This document shows positions 24,932-40,223 of a DNA stretch of 64,000 nucleotides, one piece after another; the stretch's first letter is position 1, and each line of letters begins with the position of its first letter. The notes beneath the pieces are model-generated. The model did no database searches, was not told the DNA's origin, and saw only the letters and a program-made list of their open reading frames with translations. The position numbers and the translations under genes are program-made. This stretch comes from Agromyces cerinus. GTDB lineage: Bacteria > Actinomycetota > Actinomycetes > Actinomycetales > Microbacteriaceae. Location of the stretch: contig NZ_JAFBCT010000001.1 in NCBI RefSeq assembly GCF_016907835.1, forward strand, positions 2,356,001 through 2,420,000, written 5' to 3'.

Positions 24932-25347
24932 GCCGGATCGGTTCGCGAGGCGTCGGCGGTGCGCGCCCGGCCCGGGCGGGTCACGAGCAGCGCGATGAGT
25001 CGCCATCCGAGCAGGAACGCGGCGAGGGTCAGGGTCGCGACGATGATGAAGGCGAACTGCGTGCCCTGACCGCTGAGCGCACGCAGCAGCATGCCGCCGA
25101 CGACGGTGACCGCCCACACGACGACGCCCGTCGGCCAGATCGCGAGCGGATGCCGCCACGCTCGCGCCACGATCCAGCCCACGGCGAGTGCCGCGACGAA
25201 CGGCCACGCGGTGCCCGCGACGCCCGCGAGGTCGAGCCCTTCGGCATGGCTGCTCCGGCCGATCGACACGAAGACGACGACGAGCACCGCATCGACGGCC
25301 GCCGCGATCGCGATCGTGCCGGTTCGGTGGTTCGCGGGCTGCATCAT
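24928..25347 (-). CDS. DUF3054 family membrane protein
   Basis: A 139-residue protein with four transmembrane helices. The GRSSHAEG motif after helix 1 and the RAWRHPLAIWPTGVVVW segment are typical of DUF3054. Function unknown. ATG 25347 is six bases downstream of a TACGAT -10 box (25359-25354), so the transcript is probably leaderless. It overlaps pnuC by 4 bp, which suggests a link to nicotinamide riboside uptake or just to membrane-protein coexpression. Confidence 0.82.
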   Translation of the reverse strand: MMQPANHRTGTIAIAAAVDAVLVVVFVSIGRSSHAEGLDLAGVAGTAWPFVAALAVGWIVARAWRHPLAIWPTGVVVWAVTVVGGMLLRALSGQGTQFAFIIVATLTLAAFLLGWRLIALLVTRPGRARTADASRTDPA

Positions 25348-25401
25348 GCTCTCATCGTACGGATCCCGGAGTTCCCGTGCGCACCCCGGTGCCGGCCCAC
25401 C

Positions 25402-27333
25402 TCATTCGCGCGGCCCGAGCGAACCGAGCATCGACGGGTCCTCGACCGGCAGCCCGCAGACGAAGGCCTCGCAGCGGTAGGCGACCGGCACCCCGTTCCG
25501 CGCAGTGCGCTCCTCGAACAACGAGAATCCCGCCTCCGCGAACGCGCGCGCCTGCCGCTCGTCGACGATCACGGCGACGGAGGCCTCCTGCCCCCGAGTC
25601 GCGGCGAGGAGTGCGGGTTCGTCGGATGCCGCTCCGTCATCCGCGCTCGAGCGCTCGTGCTCGGGGACGGGCTCGGGCTCGGGCACGACCGTCACGAGTT
25701 GCACGACCGGGGCGGCGAGCCTCGCCATGAGCTCGAGCGACCCGCCGAACGCGAGCGGCCGCTCGAGCGCGATGCCCGCGACCGAGGCCATCGCGCGCTC
25801 GGCCGACGCGAGGTACGCATCCCCCGCTCCGAGCAGGTACAGCCGCCACGCGGCATCCGCACACGCCGTGAGCCCCGACGGCGCGGCGCCCTCCGCTGGG
25901 TCGTCGGGCAGTGCGAGTCCGCGCGCCCGCAGCACGGGATCTCCCCCGCCGGGCGCCGCGAACGGAAGCCGGCCCTCGCCGTCGCCCTCGTCGCTCGCGG
26001 CCGCAAGGGCCGCATCGATCAGGGCGCGCGCCGACACGGCGTAACCCGGTTCACCGGTCACTGCGGCGAGCTCGAGCAGCCCGCCGGCGAACATGCCCGT
26101 GTCTTCGAGGGTGGCGACGGCCGTCGAGGCCCGCCCGTCGAGGGAGGCACGCACCAGGTTGCCGTCCGCCCGCACATGCGTGGCCAGCAGCAGCTCCGCG
26201 CTGCGTCGCGCCGCCGTCACCGACCGGTCGTCGCGACGCACGAAGCCGTGCCGGGCGAGTGCCCCGATCGCGAGTCCGTTCCACCCGGTGAGCACCTTCT
26301 CGTCGAGCGGAGGTGGAGCGAGCCTGGTGCGCCCGTCGGCATCCTGGCGGTAGTACCCGCCCTCGCTGCGCTCGCCGTCGATCACGCTCTCGGAGTCCTG
26401 TGCGCTCGCGAAGCCGCCGTCCGGCAGCTGCAACCGGTCGATCAGGAATCTCGCGACGCCGTCGGCGATCGACACCGTGTGCTCGTCGTTCGGCCACGCC
26501 CGCCCGAGTTCGGTCGCGACGCGGAGCAGCAGCGCGTTGTCGGTGAGCATCCGCTCGTAGTGCGGCTCGCTCCAGTCCGCCTGCGTCGAGTAGCGGAAGA
26601 AACCGCCGTCGACCGGGTCGTGCAGCGGGGACGCACCCATGAGCCGCACGGTCCGCTCCGCCAGTGCCCGCCCGGGTCCACCCGCAGCGGTCAGGAAGGC
26701 GAGCACCGGGGCGATCGGGAACTTCGGCGCATTGCCGAACCCGCCGTGCACACGGTCCTCCCCAGCAGCGAGCGCTGCGACGGTCCCTGCGAGTTCGGCG
26801 GGACCGGGCAGCGCGCCTCCGGTACGAACAGCGGATGCCGCCGCCAGCGCCTCGGCCACGGCGGACGCCGTTGCGTCGAGCTCTGCTCGCCGTTCACGCC
26901 AGGCGGTGCCGACCGCGGCGAGCACGGCACTGAAGGAGGGAACCCCGCGGATCTCGCGTGGCGGGAAGTAGGTGCCGGCGTAGAACGCGTGCCCTTCCGG
27001 GGAGGCGAACACGGTGAGCGGCCAGCCCAACTCTCCAGTGAACGCGGAGGCCGCTGCCAGATAGCTCGCGTCGACGTCGGGATGTTCCTCTCGATCGACC
27101 TTGATCGCGACGAATCCGTCGTTGATCACCGCGGCGACCGCGGGGTCGCTGAAGCTCTCCCGTGCCATCACGTGGCACCAATGGCACGTGGCGTAGCCGA
27201 TGGAGACCAGCACCGGCACATCCCGCTGCTTGGCGGCCTCGAAGGCTGCTTCCCCCCACGGATACCAGTCGACCGGGTTCGCCGCGTGAGCACGCAGGTA
27301 GGGGCTCATCGCATCGCCGAGTCGGCTCCCCAT
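25402..27333 (-). CDS. DUF255 thioredoxin-fold protein (YyaL/SPATA20 family)
   Basis: A 643-residue protein. The N-terminal thioredoxin-like DUF255 domain (about 1-165) has the CHWCHVM motif (C-x-x-C within ATCHWCH) and [21 protein letters not shown] start; the rest is an (alpha/alpha)6-barrel resembling N-acylglucosamine 2-epimerase/cellobiose epimerase-like folds. Biochemical role is not settled; it may be a redox or carbohydrate-handling enzyme. ATG 27333 lies six bases after a TATCCT -10 box, pointing to a leaderless message. Two rRNA terminators lie just upstream and insulate it from the rrn operon. Confidence 0.87.
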   Translation of the reverse strand: MGSRLGDAMSPYLRAHAANPVDWYPWGEAAFEAAKQRDVPVLVSIGYATCHWCHVMARESFSDPAVAAVINDGFVAIKVDREEHPDVDASYLAAASAFTGELGWPLTVFASPEGHAFYAGTYFPPREIRGVPSFSAVLAAVGTAWRERRAELDATASAVAEALAAASAVRTGGALPGPAELAGTVAALAAGEDRVHGGFGNAPKFPIAPVLAFLTAAGGPGRALAERTVRLMGASPLHDPVDGGFFRYSTQADWSEPHYERMLTDNALLLRVATELGRAWPNDEHTVSIADGVARFLIDRLQLPDGGFASAQDSESVIDGERSEGGYYRQDADGRTRLAPPPLDEKVLTGWNGLAIGALARHGFVRRDDRSVTAARRSAELLLATHVRADGNLVRASLDGRASTAVATLEDTGMFAGGLLELAAVTGEPGYAVSARALIDAALAAASDEGDGEGRLPFAAPGGGDPVLRARGLALPDDPAEGAAPSGLTACADAAWRLYLLGAGDAYLASAERAMASVAGIALERPLAFGGSLELMARLAAPVVQLVTVVPEPEPVPEHERSSADDGAASDEPALLAATRGQEASVAVIVDERQARAFAEAGFSLFEERTARNGVPVAYRCEAFVCGLPVEDPSMLGSLGPRE

Positions 27334-27377
27334 GCCCTCAGGATAGCGACGCGACCCGACGACTCATCGGAAACACG

Positions 27378-27402
27378 AACGGCCGCCCCTTGGGCGGCCG
27401 TT
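27378..27402 (-). terminator. Second rrn terminator
   Basis: AACGGCCGCCC and GGGCGGCCGTT form a perfect 11-bp stem with a 3-base loop. Leftward it is followed by CGTGTTTCC. It backs up the terminator at 27455-27488. Confidence 0.75.
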
Positions 27403-27454
27403 TCTCGACTGCATCGTGCATGCGTGCTCGTGTGTGGTGTGTGGGTGTTAAACC

Positions 27455-27488
27455 GAAGAGAGCCGCCCAACCTTGGGCGGCTCTCTTC
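27455..27488 (-). terminator. Primary rrn terminator after 5S rRNA
   Basis: GAAGAGAGCCGCCCAA and its complement form a perfect 16-bp stem with a 2-base loop, starting ten bases beyond the 3' end of 5S. Leftward it continues GGTTTAAC. Confidence 0.85.
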
Positions 27489-27497
27489 GAAATTATG

Positions 27498-27615
27498 TCC
27501 GGCGGTGTCCTACTCTCCCACAGGGTCCCCCCTGCAGTACCATCGGCGCTGCGAGTCTTAGCTTCCGGGTTCGGAATGTGTCCGGGCGTTTCCCTCGCGC
27601 TATGGCCGCCGAAAC
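27498..27615 (-). rRNA. rrf: 5S ribosomal RNA
   Basis: Leftward the sequence begins GTTTCGGCGGCCATAGCG and ends GTAGGACACCGCCGGACA, with the central CCGAACCCGGAAGCTAAG box of actinobacterial 5S rRNA. The terminal helix (TTCGGCGG/CCGCCGGA) closes properly. Ends are accurate to a few bases. Confidence 0.93.
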
Positions 27616-27838
27616 TCTTGCCACACCTCGCCCGCCAACAGGGTTGGGGTGGGTGTGTGGTCTCGGTGACCGCACCATCCTGCACCCGCGTGCGGGTGTG
27701 GTGGTGCGGGTTCAACAATGTTGAGTTATGTGTTGGGTTTCCGTCTGAAGGGAACCACAGAGTGGACGCGAGCGTATCTTTGGCCACTCACACGGCCTTT
27801 TCATGAACATGTTCAAACGTGTGTGAGTGTAGTGATTA
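27616..27838 (-). other. 23S-5S spacer with 23S processing strand
   Basis: Contains no gene. AGTGGACGCGAGCGTATCTT at 27761-27780 is complementary to AAGATGCTCGCGTCCACT (31079-31096) in the 16S-23S spacer, so in the transcript the two close a long stem around 23S, the usual RNase III processing site. Confidence 0.7.
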
Positions 27839-32938
<5,100 letters not shown>

Positions 32939-33507
32939 AATGGTTCCAACACTCCGAAGAGCATTGAGAGTTTCAATCTCTGACTGAAAGAACAATCAAA
33001 CTGACTGTCCATCAATCCAAAGGAATCCTCCCCAGCCCCAAAGGACTGGTCGGGGTTCAATAATTTGGCATTGAACATAGTGCACGCTGTTGAGTTCTCA
33101 AGGAACGGACGCACCCGAGTTTCGGTCTCTTGACCTGCCCTCAGGGCAACCTACCTACCGTACCACTTCATTTGCCGGACTCGATCGCTCGATGTCACTC
33201 AGCCACTCGGATCTGAAGATCGCTCGGACTGAAACAGCAGTTGTTCACACAACAAGAACACGACCCGAAGATCATGTTCGTTCTGAAGTGGGGGTTTCAT
33301 CTTAGGCTTGAAATCACCGAGTCGCAATGCGACTACGAGGCTATTTGGCTAAGAATCTCGCCGTCTCGGCCGGGAAGCCCTGATCTCTCAGCCGCTTCCC
33401 GCACCGCCGTGGCGATGAGTAAGAATTTACGCGGATCCCCGCACCCGGACAAATCCGGAGCGCATCCCGGGCGTGTCGCGCCGAAGTACGGGGATCCGAG
33501 GCATCCG
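32939..33507 (-). promoter_or_regulatory. rrn leader and promoter region
   Basis: The 16S leader (32939 to about 33101) is AT-richer and includes TTGAGAACTCAA (33101-33090), matching the actinobacterial antitermination box. Farther upstream (33102-33431) there is no plausible gene; the rrn promoters must lie here, but I could not pick a -35/-10 pair with confidence. The 33432-33498 part is an inverted repeat beside the aldo/keto reductase gene. Confidence 0.6.
33432..33498. repeat. Nested inverted repeat between rrn and aldo/keto reductase gene
   Basis: CGGATCCCC (33432-33440) is the exact complement of GGGGATCCG (33490-33498), enclosing a smaller hairpin CCGGA-CAAA-TCCGG (33445-33458). It follows the stop of the aldo/keto reductase gene, so it may end that transcript; its branched shape is unlike the other terminators in the window. 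Confidence 0.5.
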
Positions 33508-34341
<834 letters not shown>

Positions 34342-34393
34342 TCATCCCACCACGGGTGCACCGGCCGTCGACAGTGCGGTTCGCTGCCCGCGA

Positions 34394-35176
34394 TCAGGCG
34401 GCGTCGGCCTCGGCATCGACGTGCGCGTCGACCTCGGGCAGCGGATGCCGCGTGGCGAGCCGCTCCCCCGCACGAAGCGCGACCGGCCAGCGGTTGCCGA
34501 GCGGCGGCAGCGGGCAGACATACTCGTCGGAGAACGCGCACGGCGGCAGGTACGCGCGGTTGAAGTCGACGGCCACCGTGCCGTCGGCCGCAGGTTCGGG
34601 CACCCGGAGGAACCGGAAGCGGTAGCTCTCGCCGCCGCTCGTGGCATCGGCGAACACCGCCGAGAGGCCGTGATCGTCGCGCGTGACGGTGAGGGCGACG
34701 GGTACGCCGTCGATCTCGAGCTCGATCGCGCCGCCGAGGCGATCGTTCGACTCGTGACCGTCGACGGAGGTCACGTCGAGGGTCGCGCCGTCGCCTGCCG
34801 GGGTGAATCTGCCGGTCACGACGCGTTCCCACGAGGGCGGGTAGGCCTCGATGCCGACGAGCGAGGTGCGGCTCGGGGCATCCGGATCGATGACGCGCAG
34901 CGCGAGTGCGCCGTCGCGCTCGAAGGCGCGCAGCCGCACACCGTCGAGGTCGAGCTCCTCGCCCGGCGCGAGCCGCACCGCAGCGCCGTTCGGCAGCGCG
35001 CCGACGACGTTCGCGGATTCGGCGTGCCACCGACCCGGCGCACCGGTGAACTCGGCCGGCTCCGTCGTGAGCCAGTGGGTGTGAAGCAGCGCCGCCGTGC
35101 CGTGCGGCGCGGAGACCGCCCTCCAACGCGACTGCTGCCACTCGCGGAACGCGGCCTCGAACTCGTGCTCACCCAT
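34394..35176 (-). CDS. DUF1684 family protein
   Basis: A 260-residue soluble protein of DUF1684. The family signature near the end is present as VDFNRAYLPPCAFSDEYVCPLPP, which holds conserved Asn, Pro and Cys residues, with FVCPLPP-like spacing before the NRW motif. Structural relatives are beta-rich; function is unknown. ATG 35176 lies six bases after a TACGGT -10 box, suggesting a leaderless transcript. It is preceded on the same strand by the CPBP protease gene with a 46-bp gap. Confidence 0.83.
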   Translation of the reverse strand: MGEHEFEAAFREWQQSRWRAVSAPHGTAALLHTHWLTTEPAEFTGAPGRWHAESANVVGALPNGAAVRLAPGEELDLDGVRLRAFERDGALALRVIDPDAPSRTSLVGIEAYPPSWERVVTGRFTPAGDGATLDVTSVDGHESNDRLGGAIELEIDGVPVALTVTRDDHGLSAVFADATSGGESYRFRFLRVPEPAADGTVAVDFNRAYLPPCAFSDEYVCPLPPLGNRWPVALRAGERLATRHPLPEVDAHVDAEADAA

Positions 35177-35222
35177 GCCGACACCGTAACCGGCCGAGCG
35201 AGCCGGATCGAATCGCGGGGCC

Positions 35223-36035
35223 TCAGGAGGCCAGCGCCGAGTCGGGCAGGAACAGCAGCACGAGCGCCGGCGCACTCGTCATGACATTGACGAGCAGGTG
35301 GGCGACGATGATCGGCATCAGCCGCCGCTGGGAGTGCACGATGATGCCCGAACCGAGTCCCCACACGAAGAACGCCGCGAGGTAGACGAGCACGGCATCG
35401 GCGGTCGCCGCGTAGAAGACGTGCTGCAGGGCGAAGATCGCCGACGGGACGACGATCGCCCAGAAGGTCGGCCACCTCCGCTCGAGGCCCCACTGCGAAT
35501 AGCCGCGGTAGATCAGCTCCTCAGCCGGTGCGTTCAGCGGAGCGAACGTGACGACGGAGACGACCGCGAGCACCGTGAGCCAGACGCGGTTCAGCGGCGG
35601 GGCGGCATCCGCGTCGTAGAAGACCGTCTCGAAGTGCTCGAGCGCGGCGCCGCCGTGGAGGGCGAACATCACGCCGAAGACCGCGAGGATGAAGGGGAGC
35701 CACAGCACCGCGAGCCAGAGCAGGCCCCACAGCACGTCGCGGCCGAGTCGTCGCCACGAGAAGTCGATGAGATCCCGCGCGCGCTGCCCCGAGCGGTGCA
35801 GTGCCCGGCGCACGAGCACGATCGACAGCACGTTCACCGGCAGCATCGTCGCCGCGGCGAACAGCATTCCCGGCGGGAACGGTCCGGGCTCGGCTGTCAG
35901 CGCAAGGGCGATCCAGGTGCCGAGCGCCGCGAGTCCGACGAGCGCGACCCTCAGGAACGGCAGTCCGACGAGGGCCGCGACGCCGGGAACGCGCGACGCG
36001 ACCGTGCTCGCAGCCGTCTCGACCTCGGTCGACAT
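35223..36035 (-). CDS. CPBP family intramembrane glutamic endopeptidase
   Basis: A 270-residue membrane protein with about eight helices. The CPBP/Abi motifs are present: EELIYRGY (EExxxR), FALQH (FxxxH) and HLLVN (HxxxN), which form the active site of Rce1-like proteases. Bacterial members process prenylated or bacteriocin-type peptides or act in immunity to them; the substrate here is unknown. ATG 36035 is six bases downstream of a TAGAAC box, so probably leaderless; it is divergent from hrpA, whose -10 lies about 70 bp away. Confidence 0.87.
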   Translation of the reverse strand: MSTEVETAASTVASRVPGVAALVGLPFLRVALVGLAALGTWIALALTAEPGPFPPGMLFAAATMLPVNVLSIVLVRRALHRSGQRARDLIDFSWRRLGRDVLWGLLWLAVLWLPFILAVFGVMFALHGGAALEHFETVFYDADAAPPLNRVWLTVLAVVSVVTFAPLNAPAEELIYRGYSQWGLERRWPTFWAIVVPSAIFALQHVFYAATADAVLVYLAAFFVWGLGSGIIVHSQRRLMPIIVAHLLVNVMTSAPALVLLFLPDSALAS

Positions 36036-36129
36036 GAGGGAGTTCTACCACGACCCCGCTCGCGCCGCATGTGGATACGGCAGGGCTCAGACGTGCCTGA
36101 CCTCGGTCGACCGCATACGATGGAGGGCT

Positions 36130-39100
36130 GTGCTTGCCGCGATCACCTACCCCGCCGAGCTGCCCGTCTCCCGGCAGCGTGAGGAGATCGCGCGCGCCAT
36201 CCGCGAGAACCAGGTCGTCATCGTGGCCGGCGCGACCGGCTCCGGCAAGACCACGCAGCTGCCGAAGATCTGCCTCGAACTCGGCCGCGAGTCGATCGGC
36301 CACACCCAGCCGAGGCGGCTCGCCGCCCGCACGATCGCCGAGCGCATCGCCGAGGAGCTCGGCGAAGAGGTCGGCGGGGTCGTCGGCTACCAGGTGCGGT
36401 TCACCGACAAGGCCAGCGCCTCGACGCGCATCAAGCTGATGACCGACGGCATCCTGCTGAACGAGATGCACCACGACCGGATGCTGCGCCGGTACGACAC
36501 GATCATCATCGACGAGGCGCACGAGCGCAGCCTCAACATCGACTTCCTGCTCGGCTACCTCAAGCAGTTGCTGCCGAAGCGCCCCGACCTGAAGGTCATC
36601 GTGACGAGCGCGACGATCGACCCCGAGAGCTTCGCCAGGCACTTCGCGGATGCATCCGGCGAGCCGGCGCCGATCATCGAGGTGTCGGGTCGCACCTACC
36701 CGGTCGAGATCCGCTACCGGCCGCTCGTGGCGGAGGACTCGGCGACGGATGATCCGGACGATGATCCGGTTCCGACCGGCTCGGTTTCGACCGGCTCGGT
36801 TTCGACAGGCTCAACCCGCAGGGGCTCGGCGGACTCACCCCGCAAGGCCGACGACAAGGACTACCTGCAGGGCATCATCGAAGCCCTCGACGAACTCGAC
36901 CGGGAGTCGCGCGGCGACGTGCTGGTCTTCCTCTCGGGCGAGAACGAGATCCGCGACGCCGAGGAGGCCGTGCGCGGGCACTACTCCGGCCGCGGGGCAT
37001 CCGTCACCGAGGTGCTGCCGCTCTACGGACGCCTGTCGGCGGCCGACCAGCACCGCGTGTTCCAGCCCTCGACCGTCGCCGGTGTGCGGCGCCGCGTCGT
37101 GCTCGCGACGAACGTCGCCGAGACGAGCCTCACGGTGCCCGGCATCAAGTACGTGATCGACGCCGGCACCGCGCGCATCAGCCGCTACTCGGTGCGCTCG
37201 AAGGTGCAGCGACTGCCGATCGAGGCGATCTCGCAGGCATCGGCGAACCAGCGCTCCGGCCGGTCGGGTCGCACGAGCGACGGCATCGCGATCCGCCTGT
37301 ACTCCGAAGAGGACTTCGCACGGCGTCCGGAGTTCACCGAGCCCGAGGTGCTGCGCACGAACCTCGCGGCGGTCATCCTGCAGATGATCTCGCTCGGCCT
37401 CGGCGACATCGAGGCGTTCCCGTTCCTGACGCCGCCGGACGCACGCGGCGTGAAAGACGGCGTCGAGCTGCTGCGCGAACTCGGTGCCGTCGAAGCCGGT
37501 TCGGGTGCAGCGGCCGGCAACCGCCTCACGAAGGTCGGCCGCGCTCTCGCGAAACTCCCGATCGAGCCCCGATTCGGCCGCATGGTCGTGGAGTCGAAGC
37601 AACACGGCGTGAGCCGCGAGGTGCTCGCGATCGTCGCCGGCCTCACGATCCAGGACCCGCGCGAACGCCCCCTCGAACGGCGCCAGCAGGCCGACGAGCA
37701 GCACGCCCGCTTCGCCGACCCCACGAGCGACTTCATCACCCTCCTGAACCTCTGGAACCACCTCGAGACGCAGCAGCGCGAGCTCGGTTCGAGCGCATTC
37801 CGGCGCATGTGCAAGAACGAGTTCCTGAACTACCTGCGCGTGCGCGAGTGGAACGACGTGTACCGCCAGCTCCGCCAGATGGCGCGGCCGCTCGGACTCG
37901 AGATCGACGACAAGACCCCCGGCGGCGGCACGGCTCCCGACGCCGACCTCATCCACAAGTCGCTGCTCGCCGGCCTCCTCAGCCACATCGGCCTGAAGGA
38001 CTCCCCCGCGAGCACGACCCAGTCGGGCGCCCGCGGCGGCGCGGCATCCGGAGGGCGCAAGCCCAAGGGCGAGTACCTCGGCGCCCGGCAGTCGCGCTTC
38101 CTGATCTTCCCGGGCTCCGCGCTCGCGAAGAAGCAGCCCGACGCGATCATGAGCGCCGAGCTCGTCGAGACGAGCCGGCTCTTCGCCCGCATGAACGCGG
38201 CGATCGACCCGGCGTGGGCGGAGCCGCTCGCCGGCTCGCTCCTCAAGCGCAGCTACAGCGAGCCGCACTGGGAGAAGCGGCAGGGCTCGGCCGTCGCCTA
38301 CGAGAAGGTCACCCTCTACGGGGTGCCGATCATCGCCCGCCGGCGCATCCAGCTCTCCCGCGTCGACCAGGCGTACGCCCGCGAACTCTTCATCAGGCAC
38401 GCGCTCGTCGAGGGCGACTGGCCGAACGACATCCGCCGCGACCGGCTCTTCGACTTCGACCGGAAGAACCGCAAGCTGCGCGCCGAGCTCGAGGCCGTCG
38501 AGGAGCGCAGCCGTCGCCGCGACATCCTCTTCGACGACGAGGCGGTCTACGAGTTCTACGACTCGCGCATCCCCGCCGACGTCACCTCGACCCGTCTCTT
38601 CGAGACCTGGTGGCGCACCGCGAAGCAGGAGTCGCCCGAGCTGCTGACGATGACGGCCGAGTCGCTCGCCCCCGACGACGCGCCCGCGATCGACGAGGAC
38701 GCGTTCCCGCCGAACTGGCGGCAGGACGACCAGACGCTCGCGCTGCGATATCGCTTCGAGCCCGGCGCATCCGACGACGGCGTCACCGTGCAGGTGCCCC
38801 TCGTGCTCCTCGCGAGGCTCCGCCCCGAGGGGTTCGACCGTCAGGTGCCCGGCCTCCGCACCGAACTCGTCACCGCGATGATCAAGGCGCTGCCGAAGGT
38901 GATCCGCCGCAACGTCGTACCGGCGAACGACTGGGCCGCGAAGATCGTCGCCGAGCTCGGCGAAGCGGATGCCCCGGCGGGCATGTCGTTCGCCGATGAG
39001 GTCGCCGCCGTGATCAAGCGCCTGACGCACACTCCCGTGACGGGCGCCGACTTCGCGATGGACCGGATTCCGCCGCACCTGCAGATGTCGTTCCGGGTCG

Positions 39101-40170
39101 TCGACGGCCGCGGCAAGCAGCTCGCCGTCGGCAAGGACCTGCGGGCACTCCAGGCGCAGCTCGCCGACCGAGCCCGCGACGCCGTGGCCGACACCTTCGC
39201 GGCACCCGCCCGCGGCGAGCGCGGACCACGAGGGCCGCGCCAGGTCGACGGGCCGGTCACCCCCGGTTCGATCGCCGCCGCAGGAGAGGCACCGGGCGCC
39301 GGCATCGAGCGCACCGGCCTCACGAGCTGGGACTTCGCCGAGCTCCCCCGCTTCGTCGACACCACGGTCGGCGGCAACCGGGTACGTGCCTACCCCGCGC
39401 TCATCGACGACGGCGCCGCCGTGAACATCAGACTGCTCGCGACTCCCGAGGAACAGGCGCGGGCGATGCCCGGCGGCATCCGTCGTCTGCTCATGCTCGC
39501 GACGCCGTCGCCGGTCAACTACGTGCAGCAGCACCTCACGGGCAACGAGAAGCTCGTCCTCGCGACGAGCCCGTACCCGAGTACCACCGCGCTCTTCGCC
39601 GACTGCCTCGTGGCCTGCGTCAACGACGTGCTCTACCGAGTCAAGGACGACGGCATGCTCTTCACGAAGCTCGAGTTCGACACCGTGCGCGACCGCGTCT
39701 CGGGCGTCGTCATGGACACGATGTTCGAGACCGTCGGCCTCGTCGCCCGCACGCTCACGGCGCTCCGCACCGCTGAGAAGACCGTGAATTCGGCGACGAG
39801 CATGGCGCTGCTGCCGGCCCTCAGCGATGCCAAGGAGCAGCTCGCCGGTCTCGTCTTCCCCGGCTTCGTCTCGCGCACCGGCCTCGAGCGCCTGCGACAC
39901 GTGCCCCGATACCTCGAGGGCGTCACGATGCGCGTCGGCAAGCTCGTCGACAACCCCGGCCGCGACCGGGTGTGGATGAACGAGGTGCAGACGGCGCTCA
40001 CCCGCTTCGCCGACGCGGGCGGCACGATTCCGCTGGCACCGGATGCCCCGGCGAACGTCGTGCGCGCGCGCTGGCTCATCGAGGAGCTGCGCATCAGCCT
40101 CTTCGCGCAGGAGCTCCGTGCGGCCGAGAGCGTGTCGCTCCAGCGCATCACGAAACTGCTGCAGGGCTGA
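36130..40170 (+). CDS. hrpA: ATP-dependent RNA helicase HrpA
   Basis: A 1346-residue DEAH helicase. Walker A GATGSGKT is at 34-41, DEAH at 128-131, TSATID follows, and motif VI is QRSGRSGR. The OB-fold and the large C-terminal DUF3418 region are present, so length is normal for HrpA. It acts on mRNA and stalled ribosomes. GTG 36130 is the start; TACGAT (36116-36121) lies eight bases upstream with GGAGGG in between, so leaderless or very short-leader. Residues about 213-228 are a low-complexity Ser/Thr/Gly insertion encoded by a 15-bp tandem repeat, between two conserved blocks. Confidence 0.93.
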   Translation: MLAAITYPAELPVSRQREEIARAIRENQVVIVAGATGSGKTTQLPKICLELGRESIGHTQPRRLAARTIAERIAEELGEEVGGVVGYQVRFTDKASASTRIKLMTDGILLNEMHHDRMLRRYDTIIIDEAHERSLNIDFLLGYLKQLLPKRPDLKVIVTSATIDPESFARHFADASGEPAPIIEVSGRTYPVEIRYRPLVAEDSATDDPDDDPVPTGSVSTGSVSTGSTRRGSADSPRKADDKDYLQGIIEALDELDRESRGDVLVFLSGENEIRDAEEAVRGHYSGRGASVTEVLPLYGRLSAADQHRVFQPSTVAGVRRRVVLATNVAETSLTVPGIKYVIDAGTARISRYSVRSKVQRLPIEAISQASANQRSGRSGRTSDGIAIRLYSEEDFARRPEFTEPEVLRTNLAAVILQMISLGLGDIEAFPFLTPPDARGVKDGVELLRELGAVEAGSGAAAGNRLTKVGRALAKLPIEPRFGRMVVESKQHGVSREVLAIVAGLTIQDPRERPLERRQQADEQHARFADPTSDFITLLNLWNHLETQQRELGSSAFRRMCKNEFLNYLRVREWNDVYRQLRQMARPLGLEIDDKTPGGGTAPDADLIHKSLLAGLLSHIGLKDSPASTTQSGARGGAASGGRKPKGEYLGARQSRFLIFPGSALAKKQPDAIMSAELVETSRLFARMNAAIDPAWAEPLAGSLLKRSYSEPHWEKRQGSAVAYEKVTLYGVPIIARRRIQLSRVDQAYARELFIRHALVEGDWPNDIRRDRLFDFDRKNRKLRAELEAVEERSRRRDILFDDEAVYEFYDSRIPADVTSTRLFETWWRTAKQESPELLTMTAESLAPDDAPAIDEDAFPPNWRQDDQTLALRYRFEPGASDDGVTVQVPLVLLARLRPEGFDRQVPGLRTELVTAMIKALPKVIRRNVVPANDWAAKIVAELGEADAPAGMSFADEVAAVIKRLTHTPVTGADFAMDRIPPHLQMSFRVVDGRGKQLAVGKDLRALQAQLADRARDAVADTFAAPARGERGPRGPRQVDGPVTPGSIAAAGEAPGAGIERTGLTSWDFAELPRFVDTTVGGNRVRAYPALIDDGAAVNIRLLATPEEQARAMPGGIRRLLMLATPSPVNYVQQHLTGNEKLVLATSPYPSTTALFADCLVACVNDVLYRVKDDGMLFTKLEFDTVRDRVSGVVMDTMFETVGLVARTLTALRTAEKTVNSATSMALLPALSDAKEQLAGLVFPGFVSRTGLERLRHVPRYLEGVTMRVGKLVDNPGRDRVWMNEVQTALTRFADAGGTIPLAPDAPANVVRARWLIEELRISLFAQELRAAESVSLQRITKLLQG
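36768..36812 (+). repeat. Three tandem 15-bp units inside hrpA
   Basis: Units GGTTCCGACCGGCTC, GGTTTCGACCGGCTC and GGTTTCGACAGGCTC follow each other without gaps. The last matches GGTTTCGACAGGCTCAACC, an interspersed element I recall as common between genes in Micrococcales. Each unit adds five residues (GSVST register), so copy changes stay in frame. Confidence 0.8.
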
Positions 40171-40180
40171 GCCGCGTCGA

Positions 40181-40214
40181 TCGAGCAGCCGGGCGCGTTC
40201 GCCCGGCTACTCGA
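40181..40214. terminator. Bidirectional terminator between hrpA and the amino acid ABC operon
   Basis: AGCCGGGCG (40187-40195) and CGCCCGGCT (40200-40208) form a perfect 9-bp stem with CGTT loop, extended by TCGAG/CTCGA past one mismatch. It lies between two convergent stops. Confidence 0.75.
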
Positions 40215-40223
40215 CCGACGGGA

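Noticed and set aside
36835..39900. A 1021-codon antisense frame over hrpA
   Set aside because: It mirrors the real helicase gene, whose motifs are all intact; the antisense product has no domain pattern.
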